Notes: generated from the sequence alone by a model not told the origin. Shown: positions 28,077 to 37,560, numbered from the stretch's first letter. The stretch: 64,000 nucleotides of DNA from Flavobacteriaceae bacterium (GCA_018260565.1 JAGLAZ010000005.1:1-64000), one strand, 5' to 3'. A program made the numbers and translations.

Positions 28077-29252
28077 TTACAATATTGATATGTTTCTACG
28101 CTTCATTTCAGTTGCAATAAGCCCAAGTTCTCTCCCAGTTTGGCCCGCTACACTCGTATTTTCTTTTGCACGGCGGGTAAGATAAGGAATAACATCCTGT
28201 AATTTTCCGTACGGTAAATACTTAGTGGCATTATAGCCAGCATTACCTAGATAAAAAGTAATATTATCACTCATACCATACAGCTGGCCAAAAAATATTT
28301 TGCTGCTATGGGGAGCTACGTTCATTACCTCCATTTTGTTTATAATAAGTTCTGTGCTTCTCTCATTGTGTGTTCCATAATATACAGATAGAATATCCTT
28401 ATGATCCAGTGCTAATTCTGCAGCTGCATTATATTGATCGTCAGTGGCTTCTTTTGTAGGCATAATAGGGGAAGCATATCCCATTATTGTGGCTCTATTG
28501 CGCTCTTTTTCCATATATGCTCCCCTTACAAATTTATATCCTAAGAAATAACCCATTTCTTTGGCCTGCGCAATTTCAGTCTGTATCCAATCTAACCGAT
28601 CCGTACGGTAAAACTGAACGGTATTCCATACGATAGGTTTTTCTTTATTATATTTCTGCATCATCTCTCGCGCAAGGTCATCTGCTGCATCTTGCATCCA
28701 AGATTCTTCAGCATCTATCATGACAGGTACTTGTAGCTTGTGCGCCAGCTTACAAACCTCCTCATACCTCGATTTTACGCGTTCCCACTCCTGCTTCTCC
28801 GTTGCAGTTAGGGGTTTCTTTTTACCCACTAATTCATATAAATCAATTCTTCCAAATCCTGTAGGTTTAAACACTACAAATGGAATTTCCTTCCTTTTTG
28901 ATGCAAATTCTATATTGGTTATAATTTCACGAAATGTTTCCCAAAAACTTTCTTCCGTTTCGGCACCTTCTTTAGCATAATCAAAAATGCTACTTACATG
29001 ATGCTCATATAATTTTTCTACAATAGGAACAGCTTTTTCACGCGTTTCACCACCACAGAACTGAGTATACATGGTATTTTTAATAATAAAATCTACACCT
29101 GGAAGATTATTTTTAATACTAAATTGAAGAAAATTAATCCCTAAATTACTTAAGGTTGGATTTTGAATTGATTTAAAAAGTAAATAGGCTTTTTTTAATT
29201 CAAAATTAGATTTTAATGAGAATGCGAGTTGCGTATCATTAAATATTGACAT
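28077..29252 (-). CDS. Proline dehydrogenase
   Basis: An FAD enzyme that oxidises proline to pyrroline-5-carboxylate. The 391-residue single-domain form has the beta/alpha-barrel motifs: GKKKPLT region, MIDAEESW, YKFVRGAYMEKER and the C-terminal YLPYGKLQDVIPYLTRRAKEN, which holds the substrate-binding YxxRRxxE pattern. The partner P5C dehydrogenase is not nearby. Proline oxidation feeds glutamate and the respiratory chain. Confidence 0.94.
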   Translation of the reverse strand: MSIFNDTQLAFSLKSNFELKKAYLLFKSIQNPTLSNLGINFLQFSIKNNLPGVDFIIKNTMYTQFCGGETREKAVPIVEKLYEHHVSSIFDYAKEGAETEESFWETFREIITNIEFASKRKEIPFVVFKPTGFGRIDLYELVGKKKPLTATEKQEWERVKSRYEEVCKLAHKLQVPVMIDAEESWMQDAADDLAREMMQKYNKEKPIVWNTVQFYRTDRLDWIQTEIAQAKEMGYFLGYKFVRGAYMEKERNRATIMGYASPIMPTKEATDDQYNAAAELALDHKDILSVYYGTHNERSTELIINKMEVMNVAPHSSKIFFGQLYGMSDNITFYLGNAGYNATKYLPYGKLQDVIPYLTRRAKENTSVAGQTGRELGLIATEMKRRNISIL

Positions 29253-29278
29253 GAGGTAAATTTTAGCTAAATTAAAGA

Positions 29279-30166
29279 TTAATATATAAATTTAAGGATG
29301 GCAGGTAAAAGAATAGCCATTATTCCTAAGGGGATCATTAAGCGTAAAATCTGATAGGAAAAATAGATAATCTTAGGTTTGGGATTCAGCCTAATTAGTA
29401 TACTAACAAGTAAAAAAATCCCCAAAGACAATACAAGATATTGTGCTAAAGTATCTGGTAAAAATTTTTGTACATTATTATAACAAAGGCCAGCACTGAA
29501 AACAGGGAAAATAATAGGCAGAATATTTCCAGCAAAAACCTTTTCTTTATTAAGATGTACTACATTCAATTTATAATCCACTAAATTCTCTTTTAAATAG
29601 TGAATTCCGTACAGCATAGTTGTAAGATGAAATCCTAAAAAAAAGACTCCCCAACTGGTAACTGAATACCAATAACATAATATAAAAAAAGGGAAAATAG
29701 TAAGAAGACAGTATAACAACAGCCGCTGAATCTTATTAGAAGGTTTCTTATGGCTATAGTACCATAACATCACCTGAAAAAATACAATTAAAATAAAAAG
29801 TTTCGGTGAGCATATCAGCGCAAAAACCAGGGATATTAAATTCAGAAAAATATATAAATATAAAAATCTCGAAATTTTGAGAAAATTTTGAATATAAAAA
29901 CGAATTGGCCTCAGTTTTTTATCTACTTCTGCATCATACAACTGATTTACAATCCCGCCGGCCATTAAACTGGTTACACAACAAAATATTATATAAAATA
30001 AATCCTTAGAACGAAATGATGGAAGCTGATAATTATTGATAATAACAGCGGCTGCGTATAATCCCAATCCTAAAAGTAATACGCGAACCAACTTTACAGC
30101 CAATAGAAAGGCCAACATCAGTTTTCCAATTCTATTAATTGAAAATCGAGCGCCTTGAGGTATCAA
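29279..30166 (-). CDS. UbiA-like prenyltransferase family membrane protein
   Basis: The 295-residue protein has about eight transmembrane segments and the first Asp-rich motif of UbiA prenyltransferases in NQLYDAEVDKKLRP (NxxxDxxxD), where Mg-prenyl diphosphate binds. The second motif is degenerate: KENLVDYKLN stands where DxxxD is expected. It may therefore be an active enzyme with unusual specificity, or a derived member. It lies 10 bp after the GHMP kinase gene, which makes isoprenoid precursors, so a role in an isoprenoid product such as a quinone or pigment fits the context. The substrate is unknown. Confidence 0.7.
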   Translation of the reverse strand: MIPQGARFSINRIGKLMLAFLLAVKLVRVLLLGLGLYAAAVIINNYQLPSFRSKDLFYIIFCCVTSLMAGGIVNQLYDAEVDKKLRPIRFYIQNFLKISRFLYLYIFLNLISLVFALICSPKLFILIVFFQVMLWYYSHKKPSNKIQRLLLYCLLTIFPFFILCYWYSVTSWGVFFLGFHLTTMLYGIHYLKENLVDYKLNVVHLNKEKVFAGNILPIIFPVFSAGLCYNNVQKFLPDTLAQYLVLSLGIFLLVSILIRLNPKPKIIYFSYQILRLMIPLGIMAILLPAILKFIY

Positions 30167-30176
30167 AATATTAAAT

Positions 30177-31115
30177 TTAAAAGCGGTAGATTACTTCTTT
30201 CTTAAATCCTGAAAGCATTTTTTCCGCTTTTTCATAATCTTCGGTGAATCCTAAAATGTAGCCTCCACCGCCACTTCCACATAATTTAAGATAATACGCA
30301 TTGGTATCTAAACCTTTTTTCCAAGCAGAAAACACGATTTCTGGAATCATAGGACGAAAATGAACATATACCCACTTGCTAAGACTTTTAAGATTTTTAA
30401 AGAAAGGATTCATATCCTTTTTCAGGAATGCTTCTATGCATGCGTTATTATATCGAATAAATTCATTTTTTAAGGTATTTCGGAAACCTTCTTTTTTCAT
30501 TTTTTCGAAAAATATCTGAACCATAGGTCCTGTTTCTCCACTTGATCCTGAATCTAAAAGAAATATTGCTCCCTTTTTCTCAACTTCAGACTTGGTATCT
30601 TCATTAAGCGTTATTTTATCTAAAGAATCTTTATTTTCTATCAAAATAGGAAAGTTCATAAAACATATCAAGGGATCTATACCAGAGGATGTCCCATGGA
30701 AAAAACTTTCCATAAGCCCAAAAACTTTTTTAAGTTCTTTTAATTGATCTTTTGATATATCAGAAGGATTCCAAGATGTATATGCATATCTGACATATAC
30801 GGCAGCTACTAAAGCTCCAGAACTACCTATACCGTAACCTTGTGGAATATTGCTATCGAAATACAAACCAGAATTGATATCGGATTTTAACAATTGTACA
30901 TCTATACCATATCCTTCGGGAAACGAAATAGACATTAGATAATCTGCGAATTTGGATAAATTCACATTACTTTCTGTTTGAAAATTATCAAAAGTATCTG
31001 CAAATTTTAGCGTTCCTTGGTAATAACTGTATGGTAAAGTAAGGCCTTGCGAGTTTTCTATCAACCCATATTCTCCAAAGAGTAAAATTTTAGCGTAAAA
31101 AAGTGGGTTTGCCAT
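30177..31115 (-). CDS. GHMP kinase, mevalonate-kinase type
   Basis: The protein has the GHMP kinase layout: start with AKILLFGEYG, the ATP-loop SNIPQGYGIGSSGALVAA (GLGSSAA type), and the C-terminal GSGGGGYILGF. The best fit is mevalonate kinase or a related mevalonate-pathway kinase, since Flavobacteriia make isoprenoids from mevalonate. The ATG at 31115 is chosen because it begins the conserved core; the open frame extends upstream only by running through the tRNA-Ala gene. The UbiA-like gene follows at 10 bp. Confidence 0.8.
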   Translation of the reverse strand: MANPLFYAKILLFGEYGLIENSQGLTLPYSYYQGTLKFADTFDNFQTESNVNLSKFADYLMSISFPEGYGIDVQLLKSDINSGLYFDSNIPQGYGIGSSGALVAAVYVRYAYTSWNPSDISKDQLKELKKVFGLMESFFHGTSSGIDPLICFMNFPILIENKDSLDKITLNEDTKSEVEKKGAIFLLDSGSSGETGPMVQIFFEKMKKEGFRNTLKNEFIRYNNACIEAFLKKDMNPFFKNLKSLSKWVYVHFRPMIPEIVFSAWKKGLDTNAYYLKLCGSGGGGYILGFTEDYEKAEKMLSGFKKEVIYRF

Positions 31116-31135
31116 AGCGGAGGCGATAAAAAATG

Positions 31136-31212
<77 letters not shown>

Positions 31213-31238
31213 TGCGCTGCGAATATACCAAATAATTT

Positions 31239-32033
31239 CTAAATAGCCACTGGTGCCGAAATCGCTGGATGATGCTGATATTTTATCAGTTCAAAATCGG
31301 AATAGGTAAAACCAAATATATTTTTAACCTCTGGATTAATTTTCATTTCTGGCAGCGGAAATGGGCTGCGTGAAAGTTGAGTTTTAACTTGTTCTAAATG
31401 ATTTAAATAAATATGAACATCCCCAAAAACATGCTGAAACTTACCAGGTTTTAAGCCACAAACCTGAGCAACCATCATAGTGAGAAGAGCATAAGATGCA
31501 ATATTAAAGGGTACACCCAAGAAAACATCCGCACTCCTCTGGTATAGTTGACAACTTAATTTTCCCTCTGCTACGTAAAATTGAAATAAAGCATGGCAAG
31601 GTGCTAGAGCCATTTTAGGAATATCTCCTACATTCCATGCGGAAACCATGAGTCTTCTGCTATCTGGATTGGTCTTAATATCATTAATAAGCATGGAAAT
31701 TTGATCAATAGTCCCTTGATCTTTTGTTCCCCAGCTACGCCACTGAGCACCATAAACGGGTCCCAAATCCCCATTGCTATCTGCCCATTCGTCCCAAATT
31801 TTTACACCGTTTTCTTTAAGATATGATATATTAGTATTTCCACTTAAAAACCACAATAACTCATGTATGATAGATTTTACATGAACCTTTTTGGTAGTTA
31901 TCATCGGGAAACCTTTTTCAAGGTCGAATTCTAGTTTTTCCCCAAATAAAGAAAGTGTTCCTGTACCTGTACGATCTTCTTTCTGGACACCTTCAGTTAG
32001 AATTTTCTGAAGAAGATCAAGATAATTTTCCAT
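31239..32033 (-). CDS. thyA: Thymidylate synthase
   Basis: ThyA methylates dUMP to dTMP with methylene-tetrahydrofolate. The 264 residues match the short E. coli-type enzyme. Cys146 in [12 protein letters not shown] is the nucleophile; the dUMP-binding [18 protein letters not shown] and [12 protein letters not shown] motifs are intact. It follows the pRiA4b-ORF3-like gene by 6 bp on the same strand. Confidence 0.98.
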   Translation of the reverse strand: MENYLDLLQKILTEGVQKEDRTGTGTLSLFGEKLEFDLEKGFPMITTKKVHVKSIIHELLWFLSGNTNISYLKENGVKIWDEWADSNGDLGPVYGAQWRSWGTKDQGTIDQISMLINDIKTNPDSRRLMVSAWNVGDIPKMALAPCHALFQFYVAEGKLSCQLYQRSADVFLGVPFNIASYALLTMMVAQVCGLKPGKFQHVFGDVHIYLNHLEQVKTQLSRSPFPLPEMKINPEVKNIFGFTYSDFELIKYQHHPAISAPVAI

Positions 32034-32039
32034 TTTAGT

Positions 32040-32585
32040 TTAGTATTGATCATCCATAGAGGAATCTAAATTATCGTAATCATCCACGGAATCAAATTCA
32101 TCCTCCAATACGATATCATCATCTAAATCCAAATCCATACCCAAATCATCTAAAGGAACAGCAGATATTGCATTGTCCTTTACTGGTGGCTTTAGCGGTA
32201 GAACTCCAAATCGATATATGGTCTGAGGATATTTAGCGGTTGCTTTTTCGGTAACTTCCCCAGTGTATTCACAGAAAAATTCCCATAAATCCAACATACC
32301 ATATTGGAATTGTAATTTATCTCCTAAGTCTTGAAAAATTTCATCTATATAAATATCTGCCATGGTTTCCCCATCTCCATCATCACTCATATCTTCTAGC
32401 GGAATGGTTTTCAAAATTTCGCCATTATCATTAAAGGCATTAAATAAAGAAAGCTCATCTGGTGGGAGTGAAAAAGCTTGTTGGATAGCCTGATGTAAAT
32501 TCCAAAGTGTCTGCTTGTCCCGAATTTCAATATCACGAAAGACATCTTCTTTAGAATCAAAAATTACTCGGATTTTAAATACCAT
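32040..32585 (-). CDS. pRiA4b ORF-3-like protein with acidic tail
   Basis: Residues 1-125 resemble the plasmid pRiA4b ORF-3-like (IS1096 TnpR-like) family: FKIRVIFDSKEDVFRDIEI, then TLWNLHQAIQQAF, and a YGMLDLWEFFCEY segment. The function of this fold is unknown. About 40 residues at the C-terminus are almost all Asp, Glu, Leu and Ser, giving a strongly acidic tail that could bind basic partners. It sits 6 bp before thyA. Despite the family name there is no sign of a mobile element here. Confidence 0.72.
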   Translation of the reverse strand: MVFKIRVIFDSKEDVFRDIEIRDKQTLWNLHQAIQQAFSLPPDELSLFNAFNDNGEILKTIPLEDMSDDGDGETMADIYIDEIFQDLGDKLQFQYGMLDLWEFFCEYTGEVTEKATAKYPQTIYRFGVLPLKPPVKDNAISAVPLDDLGMDLDLDDDIVLEDEFDSVDDYDNLDSSMDDQY

Positions 32586-32658
32586 AATAGATTGGAAGAG
32601 AATATGGCCTCTTCAGAAGGACAAAGATAAGATATTAGGTCAAAAATGAAATCAAAAT

Positions 32659-33702
32659 TTATTTTCCTGGTACAGCAGGCAATGTAAAATGGAATTTAGT
32701 ACCCTCCAAATACACGCTTTCTGCAGATATAGTCTGGTGATGTGCTTCCAGGATGTGTTTTACTATTGCGAGGCCTAAGCCACTACCTCCTTCCCTTCTC
32801 GTCCGGCTACTTTCCACGCGGTAAAATCGTTCAAATATTCTGCTTAAGTTTTCTGATTTTATACCCATACCGTTATCTTCTACAGATATAACTACAAGCT
32901 TAGTTATTATATTGGTACGCACGATGATACTCGGATTATCGCGTTGGGCATAATGAATTGCGTTTGCAGTGAGATTTAATAAGACCTGAAAAATTTTATG
33001 TCTATCGGCTCGTACAAAAATTTGCGTATTTGGTGAATCTAAAATTAATTGAGCATTGGTTTGCTGCGCCTCTCCCTCCAGTACTTCAAAAACCTCTTTA
33101 ACTACTTGATTAATATCAAAGTTTTCTTGGTGAAGAACGATCTCACCTGCCTCGAATTTATTAATCATATCTAGATCACTCACCACGGTAAGGAGTCTAT
33201 CAACTGATTTTGTAATCCGGAACAAGTATTTTTCTAAAATTTCAGGATCCTCCGAAGCGCCTTCTAACAAGGTATCTGCATAGCCCTGAATAGCAAATAA
33301 AGGGGTCTTGAGTTCGTGTGCTACATTTCCTACATATTCCTTTCTATAGGATTCCAACTCCTTCATAGATATCAACTGGCTATTCTGTCGTTGGGTGATA
33401 CGGGACACTTTCTCCCCTACTTCCATTAAATTTAAACTGGATAGTGAATCAGGCCTTTTGAAAAAATGCTGCGGCAAGAATTTGCTTATTTTTTTTAATT
33501 GTCTTTTACTAAAGATTTCAAATAATCTGTGAAGTATCAGATAATTGATAACTTGAACCAAGATTATAGCGATAATAATAAATATCCATAATTCCCACCC
33601 TAAATTTAGATAATTTCTGCAATATTCTATAAACAAGGCCACGAGAAACATGGCTATAGATATAGTGATACTTGCGATAAGGGGAATTCTTTTTACTTTC
33701 AT
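32659..33702 (-). CDS. PhoR-like sensor histidine kinase
   Basis: Two transmembrane helices (about residues 9-28 and 37-60) leave almost no periplasmic sensor. The kinase core has the H-box with His129 (NVAHELKTPLFAIQGYAD), N-box (LLNLTANAIHYAQ), G1 box (VEDNGMGI), F-box and the glycine-rich GGSGLGLAIVKH. Minimal-sensor PhoR proteins detect phosphate through the Pst transporter and PhoU, so this architecture fits phosphate sensing; the assignment is an inference. The start overlaps the regulator stop by one base (TAATG), which couples translation. Confidence 0.9.
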   Translation of the reverse strand: MKVKRIPLIASITISIAMFLVALFIEYCRNYLNLGWELWIFIIIAIILVQVINYLILHRLFEIFSKRQLKKISKFLPQHFFKRPDSLSSLNLMEVGEKVSRITQRQNSQLISMKELESYRKEYVGNVAHELKTPLFAIQGYADTLLEGASEDPEILEKYLFRITKSVDRLLTVVSDLDMINKFEAGEIVLHQENFDINQVVKEVFEVLEGEAQQTNAQLILDSPNTQIFVRADRHKIFQVLLNLTANAIHYAQRDNPSIIVRTNIITKLVVISVEDNGMGIKSENLSRIFERFYRVESSRTRREGGSGLGLAIVKHILEAHHQTISAESVYLEGTKFHFTLPAVPGK

Positions 33703-34382
33703 TAGCGCATAGTAAGCTTATAACCAATACCTTTCAAAGTTTCTATAGATCCCGCGCCTAATTTTTCTCTCAACCTACGAATATGTACGTCTATAGTACG
33801 CTCTCCTACAACCACATCATTTCCCCATACTTTTTCTAGTATTTCCTCTCGTTTAAACACTTTATCTGTATTGGAAGCTAAAAGATATAGAAGATCAAAT
33901 TCTTTTCTTGGTAGTATAAATTCTTCATTTTCTCGTTCAACTCGAAAATTATCTCTATTGATTTTAAGATCACCAATGCTTAAGATTCTAGATTGCTCCA
34001 CAGTTTTTATAGATAGCTGCAGCATCGCATTAATTTTAGAAATGAGGACTTTAGGCTTAATAACTTTAACTACATAATCATTAGCTCCTGCTTCATATCC
34101 TGCAAGATGAGTAAACTCCTCACTTCTAGCGGAAAGAAAAATAACTAAAGTATCCTTAATCTCTGGGGTATTTCGGATTTCCTGACACGTTTCTATGCCA
34201 TCTTTACCAGGCATCATCACATCGAGAAGGATAAGATCTGGCCGAACCTTTTTTGCGATTTCTAAGGCATCATCGCCATTATTGGCGGTAAAGACTTCGT
34301 AATTTTCTTTTTTAAGATTATACGCAATAATCTCAATTACATCCGGTTCATCGTCTACCAAAAGGATTTTTTTACCCAACAT
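33702..34382 (-). CDS. PhoB/OmpR-family response regulator
   Basis: The receiver domain has the acidic pair Asp10-Asp11 and the phosphoacceptor Asp54 (LLDVMMPGKDG), Ser84 and Lys106. The residue after Lys106 is Val107 where most receivers have Pro, an unusual change in the K-P switch. The winged-helix DNA-binding domain (about 130-226) carries EVFKREEILEKVWG-type and RTIDVHIRRLREKLG motifs. It pairs with the kinase downstream and probably binds the repeat array at 34456-34535. Confidence 0.93.
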   Translation of the reverse strand: MLGKKILLVDDEPDVIEIIAYNLKKENYEVFTANNGDDALEIAKKVRPDLILLDVMMPGKDGIETCQEIRNTPEIKDTLVIFLSARSEEFTHLAGYEAGANDYVVKVIKPKVLISKINAMLQLSIKTVEQSRILSIGDLKINRDNFRVERENEEFILPRKEFDLLYLLASNTDKVFKREEILEKVWGNDVVVGERTIDVHIRRLREKLGAGSIETLKGIGYKLTMR

Positions 34383-34410
34383 TATAATTGCTTTTTATTG
34401 CATGAATTTT

Positions 34411-34418
34411 CAAAGGTA
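34411..34418 (-). promoter_or_regulatory. Candidate -7 element of the phoBR-like operon
   Basis: Read on the minus strand, TACCTTTG matches the Bacteroidetes TAnnTTTG -7 box exactly. It lies about 28 bp before the regulator's start codon. The -33 region is a T-rich stretch without a clear TTG. Confidence 0.5.
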
Positions 34419-34455
34419 CAGTAAAGGATTTGCATTAAAAATAAACACCTAAGTC

Positions 34456-34535
34456 TTAACATTGCGTTCACATTACATTAGAGCCCGTAACAATTTCTTA
34501 ACATTTATTTCACATTACAGTAAACGCTTTTAACA
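34456..34535 (+). promoter_or_regulatory. Phased PHO-box-like hexamer array
   Basis: Six hexamers of the form (T/G)T(A/C)ACA lie at 34456 TTAACA, 34467 TTCACA, 34487 GTAACA, 34498 TTAACA, 34509 TTCACA and 34530 TTAACA. The steps are 11, 20, 11, 11 and 21 bp, so all sit on one helical face. The blocks 34454-34477 and 34496-34519 are a 24-bp direct repeat with 21 identities, offset by 42 bp. The tandem TT(A/C/T)ACA pattern with 5-bp gaps matches known PhoP boxes of Bacillus. The array reads toward the TonB receptor and lies between it and the phoBR-like operon. A T-rich TTTCTTTG at about 34547-34554 could be the activated promoter. Confidence 0.65.
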
Positions 34536-34554
34536 TGAGAAAATTTTTCTTTGT

Positions 34555-34732
34555 GCATTGAAATTAGGCTCGTAGAAAGGAAATTTAAAATTAACTATTG
34601 GATAAGCTATCCTAAGGTGAACTTTTTAAACTCTCGATACTCTAGCTTATTAAAAACTTTATATTTTAAACAAGTTAGGAATTATAAGTTCTTGTTTACT
34701 ATAAATATCAATTAGCGTCAAAACAAAAAATA
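34555..34732 (+). other. Long 5' leader of the TonB receptor gene
   Basis: If transcription starts just after the TTTCTTTG box, about 170 AT-rich bases precede the ATG. They hold no open frame, no recognisable riboswitch and no clear hairpin beyond short AT-rich pairings. Confidence 0.35.
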
Positions 34733-37531
34733 ATGCGTAAAACATTTTGTAAAAGTATCTTGGTACTGTCCATGTTCGCTGGCTGCGGATTAGCTTTAGC
34801 ACAATCCAATGTCATTGAAGGTAGGGTACTAGATGAAAAAGACAATACCCCAATATCTGGAGCCACTGTAAAGGTAAATGATAAGGAAGTAAAAACTGAT
34901 ATACAAGGTTATTACTCTATACCATTGGAACCAGGTTCTAATTATTCCATTACTGCTTTTACAAATGGATATAGTAGAAAAGAGATTGGTGAGGTGACTC
35001 TGAAGCCTCAGGAAAATACCCATCTTGATATCTTACTTAATAAACCTACCAGTTCTGAGCTAGGTGAAAGCAATATAAAAGAAGTTGTAATCCGTTCTAC
35101 GGCTCGAAGAGAAACAATAGCCTCTACAATCAGTCTTCAAAAAAACTCAGCAGTAGTTTCTCAGGTGATCGGCGTGGAAGCTATAAAGAGATCTCCAGAT
35201 AGAAATACGGGTGAAGTTTTAAAGCGTGTATCTGGTGTGAGTCTTTCTGAAGGACGCTATATTGTAGTAAGAGGATTATCTGATAGATATAACCAAGCAA
35301 TGCTTAATGGCATCCAGCTTTCAAGTACAGAACCCGATAAAAAAACTTTTTCTTTTGATCTATTTCCTGCCAGTGTAATAGAAACTTTGGTAATAAACAA
35401 AACTTTCATCCCAGAATATACTGGAGAATGGGCAGGTGGACTTATCCAAGTAAATACTAAAGATATTCCTACTAAAAATTTCTTTAATGCACAGATTGGA
35501 GTGGGTGGAAACTCAATCACATTAAATAAAGAGTTTTTAGTAAACCAAATAGGGAAATATGATTTCTTAGGAATAGATGATGGTAGTAGAAAACTTCCTG
35601 CAAACTTCCCTGCAAGAAATGCGTTCAGCGTCTTAGACAGTCAACAAAAAACTGCATTAGGAAAAGAATATGTGAAAAACTTTGGATATGATAAGATTGG
35701 ATATCCAGAAAATGTAGGTTTACAGTTCGACGGTGGTTTTAATACCAAGGTATTTGGTAAAGATGTTGGCGTAATTGCAGTTTTAAATTATAGCAATAAT
35801 AAAAGAAGAACGGAAACTGAAAACCGTTTTTTTACTATCAATGGTCTAAAGTCTGATGTAAACTTTGATTACGATACAGAGAAATACAGCAATGATATTA
35901 TTCTTGGAGGATTATTAAACTTTGCAATCAAGCTTAATAACAGTAATAAGATTTCCATTAAGAATATTATTACCAATAATTCAGTAAATCATGTGTCCCT
36001 TCGTACAGGAAAAGATTTTGAATTTGATCCAATAAATGGTACTAACATTCTTGCAAGAGAAGTAGGATTTAAAGAAACTACTTTCTATAATTCCACCATT
36101 ACTGGTAACCATAAACTTGATGATTCAGGTAGTTTATCTTTAAACTGGTATGGTAGTTTTGGGATATTAGATCAATATATCCCGCAGCTTCAGCGTTTAC
36201 AGTACAACCAAGCAACTAATGTAGCTGGTAATCCATACATCGCATTACTTTCCAGTGGTTTATCTCAAAAATCCGGTAGTTTCTTCTACTCTACCTTAAA
36301 TGATTACTTATATAATGGTGGTGGAGATATAGCTAAAACTTTCACCGTTGGAGATAAAAAACAAACGGTTAAAGGAGGTTATTTATTTCAAGTTAAAGAC
36401 AGAATCTATAATTCCCGACCGTTCTCAGCAAAATTAGAAGGCTATAATTTTGGATTATTAACGCAACCTTTCGAAACTATTTTTGACGCTTCCAACTTTG
36501 GAGCTGGGAAATTTAGCTTTGATGAAATATCTGGTAATCAATACCGATATATAGCCAATACCATTTTAAATGCAGGTTATATTCAGTTCGATAATAATAT
36601 TACGGATAGATTAAGAGCCGTTTGGGGATTACGAGTTGAAAACTTTGACCAAGTGGTAGGTAGTGTGAAAAAGAGTGACTCCCGTCATGTGTATTCTAAA
36701 GTTACAGATTATATGCCTGCCATAAATCTAACGTATAAGATCAATGATAAAATGAACTTTCGTGCAGCTGGATCTCAGACTGTAGTTCGTCCTGAATTTA
36801 GAGAGCTATCTCCTCAGGCTTATTATGATTTTGATTTAGGAGCTACCCTTATTGGTAATAAAGCTTTACAAAGAACTAAAATTACCAATGCAGATATACG
36901 ATATGAGTACTATCCAAGACAAGGCGAGATTCTATCTTTAGCGGCTTTTTATAAAAACTTTAAAAATCCTATCGAACTTTATTTTAATCAATCCGGAGCT
37001 GGTACCAGTAATACATTTAACTACCTAAATGCCGATAAAGCTGATGCATACGGACTAGAATTTGAGTTTCGACGCAAATTGGATTTTTCTGATATGATGA
37101 AGAATTTTACATTCGGAGGTAACGTAGCCTATATTAACAATAAAGTAACGGATGCTGCTACCAATGTGGATCGCCCTATGCAAGGACAATCTCCTTATAC
37201 TGTGAATGTATCCTTACAATATGATTCAGAAAGTGCAGGATTATCATCTACTTTATTATTTAATATGATAGGAAGAAGAATTCAATATGTAGGAAATGAT
37301 CAAGTACCACCTATTTGGGAAGCTCCAAGAGCATTATTGGATTATCAGATAGCTAAAAAGATTTGGAATAAAAAAGGAGAAATCAAATTAAATATTTCCG
37401 ATATCTTAAATCAAAGAGCCAAATTTTATCATGATTTAAATGATAATAAGAAATATGATGATGCGGATGCACTCGCTATTCGCAGAAATACAGGAACTAA
37501 CGTGAGTCTTACTTTAGGCTACAACTTTTAA
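34733..37531 (+). CDS. TonB-dependent receptor, candidate phosphate-regulated
   Basis: The 932-residue protein has a signal peptide (about 1-23, ending LALAQ) and a carboxypeptidase-regulatory-like domain (about 27-105). The plug follows (about 135-245) with EVLKRVSGVSLSEGRYIVVRG-type motifs, then a beta-barrel ending in TLGYNF. It should import a large or scarce substrate with TonB energy. The substrate is unknown; the hexamer array upstream and the divergent PhoBR-like pair suggest phosphate-containing compounds. The lipoprotein gene 29 bp downstream is probably its partner. Confidence 0.9.
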   Translation: MRKTFCKSILVLSMFAGCGLALAQSNVIEGRVLDEKDNTPISGATVKVNDKEVKTDIQGYYSIPLEPGSNYSITAFTNGYSRKEIGEVTLKPQENTHLDILLNKPTSSELGESNIKEVVIRSTARRETIASTISLQKNSAVVSQVIGVEAIKRSPDRNTGEVLKRVSGVSLSEGRYIVVRGLSDRYNQAMLNGIQLSSTEPDKKTFSFDLFPASVIETLVINKTFIPEYTGEWAGGLIQVNTKDIPTKNFFNAQIGVGGNSITLNKEFLVNQIGKYDFLGIDDGSRKLPANFPARNAFSVLDSQQKTALGKEYVKNFGYDKIGYPENVGLQFDGGFNTKVFGKDVGVIAVLNYSNNKRRTETENRFFTINGLKSDVNFDYDTEKYSNDIILGGLLNFAIKLNNSNKISIKNIITNNSVNHVSLRTGKDFEFDPINGTNILAREVGFKETTFYNSTITGNHKLDDSGSLSLNWYGSFGILDQYIPQLQRLQYNQATNVAGNPYIALLSSGLSQKSGSFFYSTLNDYLYNGGGDIAKTFTVGDKKQTVKGGYLFQVKDRIYNSRPFSAKLEGYNFGLLTQPFETIFDASNFGAGKFSFDEISGNQYRYIANTILNAGYIQFDNNITDRLRAVWGLRVENFDQVVGSVKKSDSRHVYSKVTDYMPAINLTYKINDKMNFRAAGSQTVVRPEFRELSPQAYYDFDLGATLIGNKALQRTKITNADIRYEYYPRQGEILSLAAFYKNFKNPIELYFNQSGAGTSNTFNYLNADKADAYGLEFEFRRKLDFSDMMKNFTFGGNVAYINNKVTDAATNVDRPMQGQSPYTVNVSLQYDSESAGLSSTLLFNMIGRRIQYVGNDQVPPIWEAPRALLDYQIAKKIWNKKGEIKLNISDILNQRAKFYHDLNDNKKYDDADALAIRRNTGTNVSLTLGYNF

Positions 37532-37560
37532 ACAAAATTCAATTTTTAATTAATAATAAA

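Noticed and set aside
32040-32585. pRiA4b ORF-3/IS1096-type protein as part of a mobile element
   Set aside because: No transposase, inverted repeats or target duplication; it is tightly spaced with thyA in a housekeeping cluster.
34454-34519. The 24-bp direct repeat as a CRISPR or transposon end
   Set aside because: Only two copies, 18 bp apart, without spacer-sized gaps, flanking genes or target duplication; helical phasing and hexamer content fit a regulator site.
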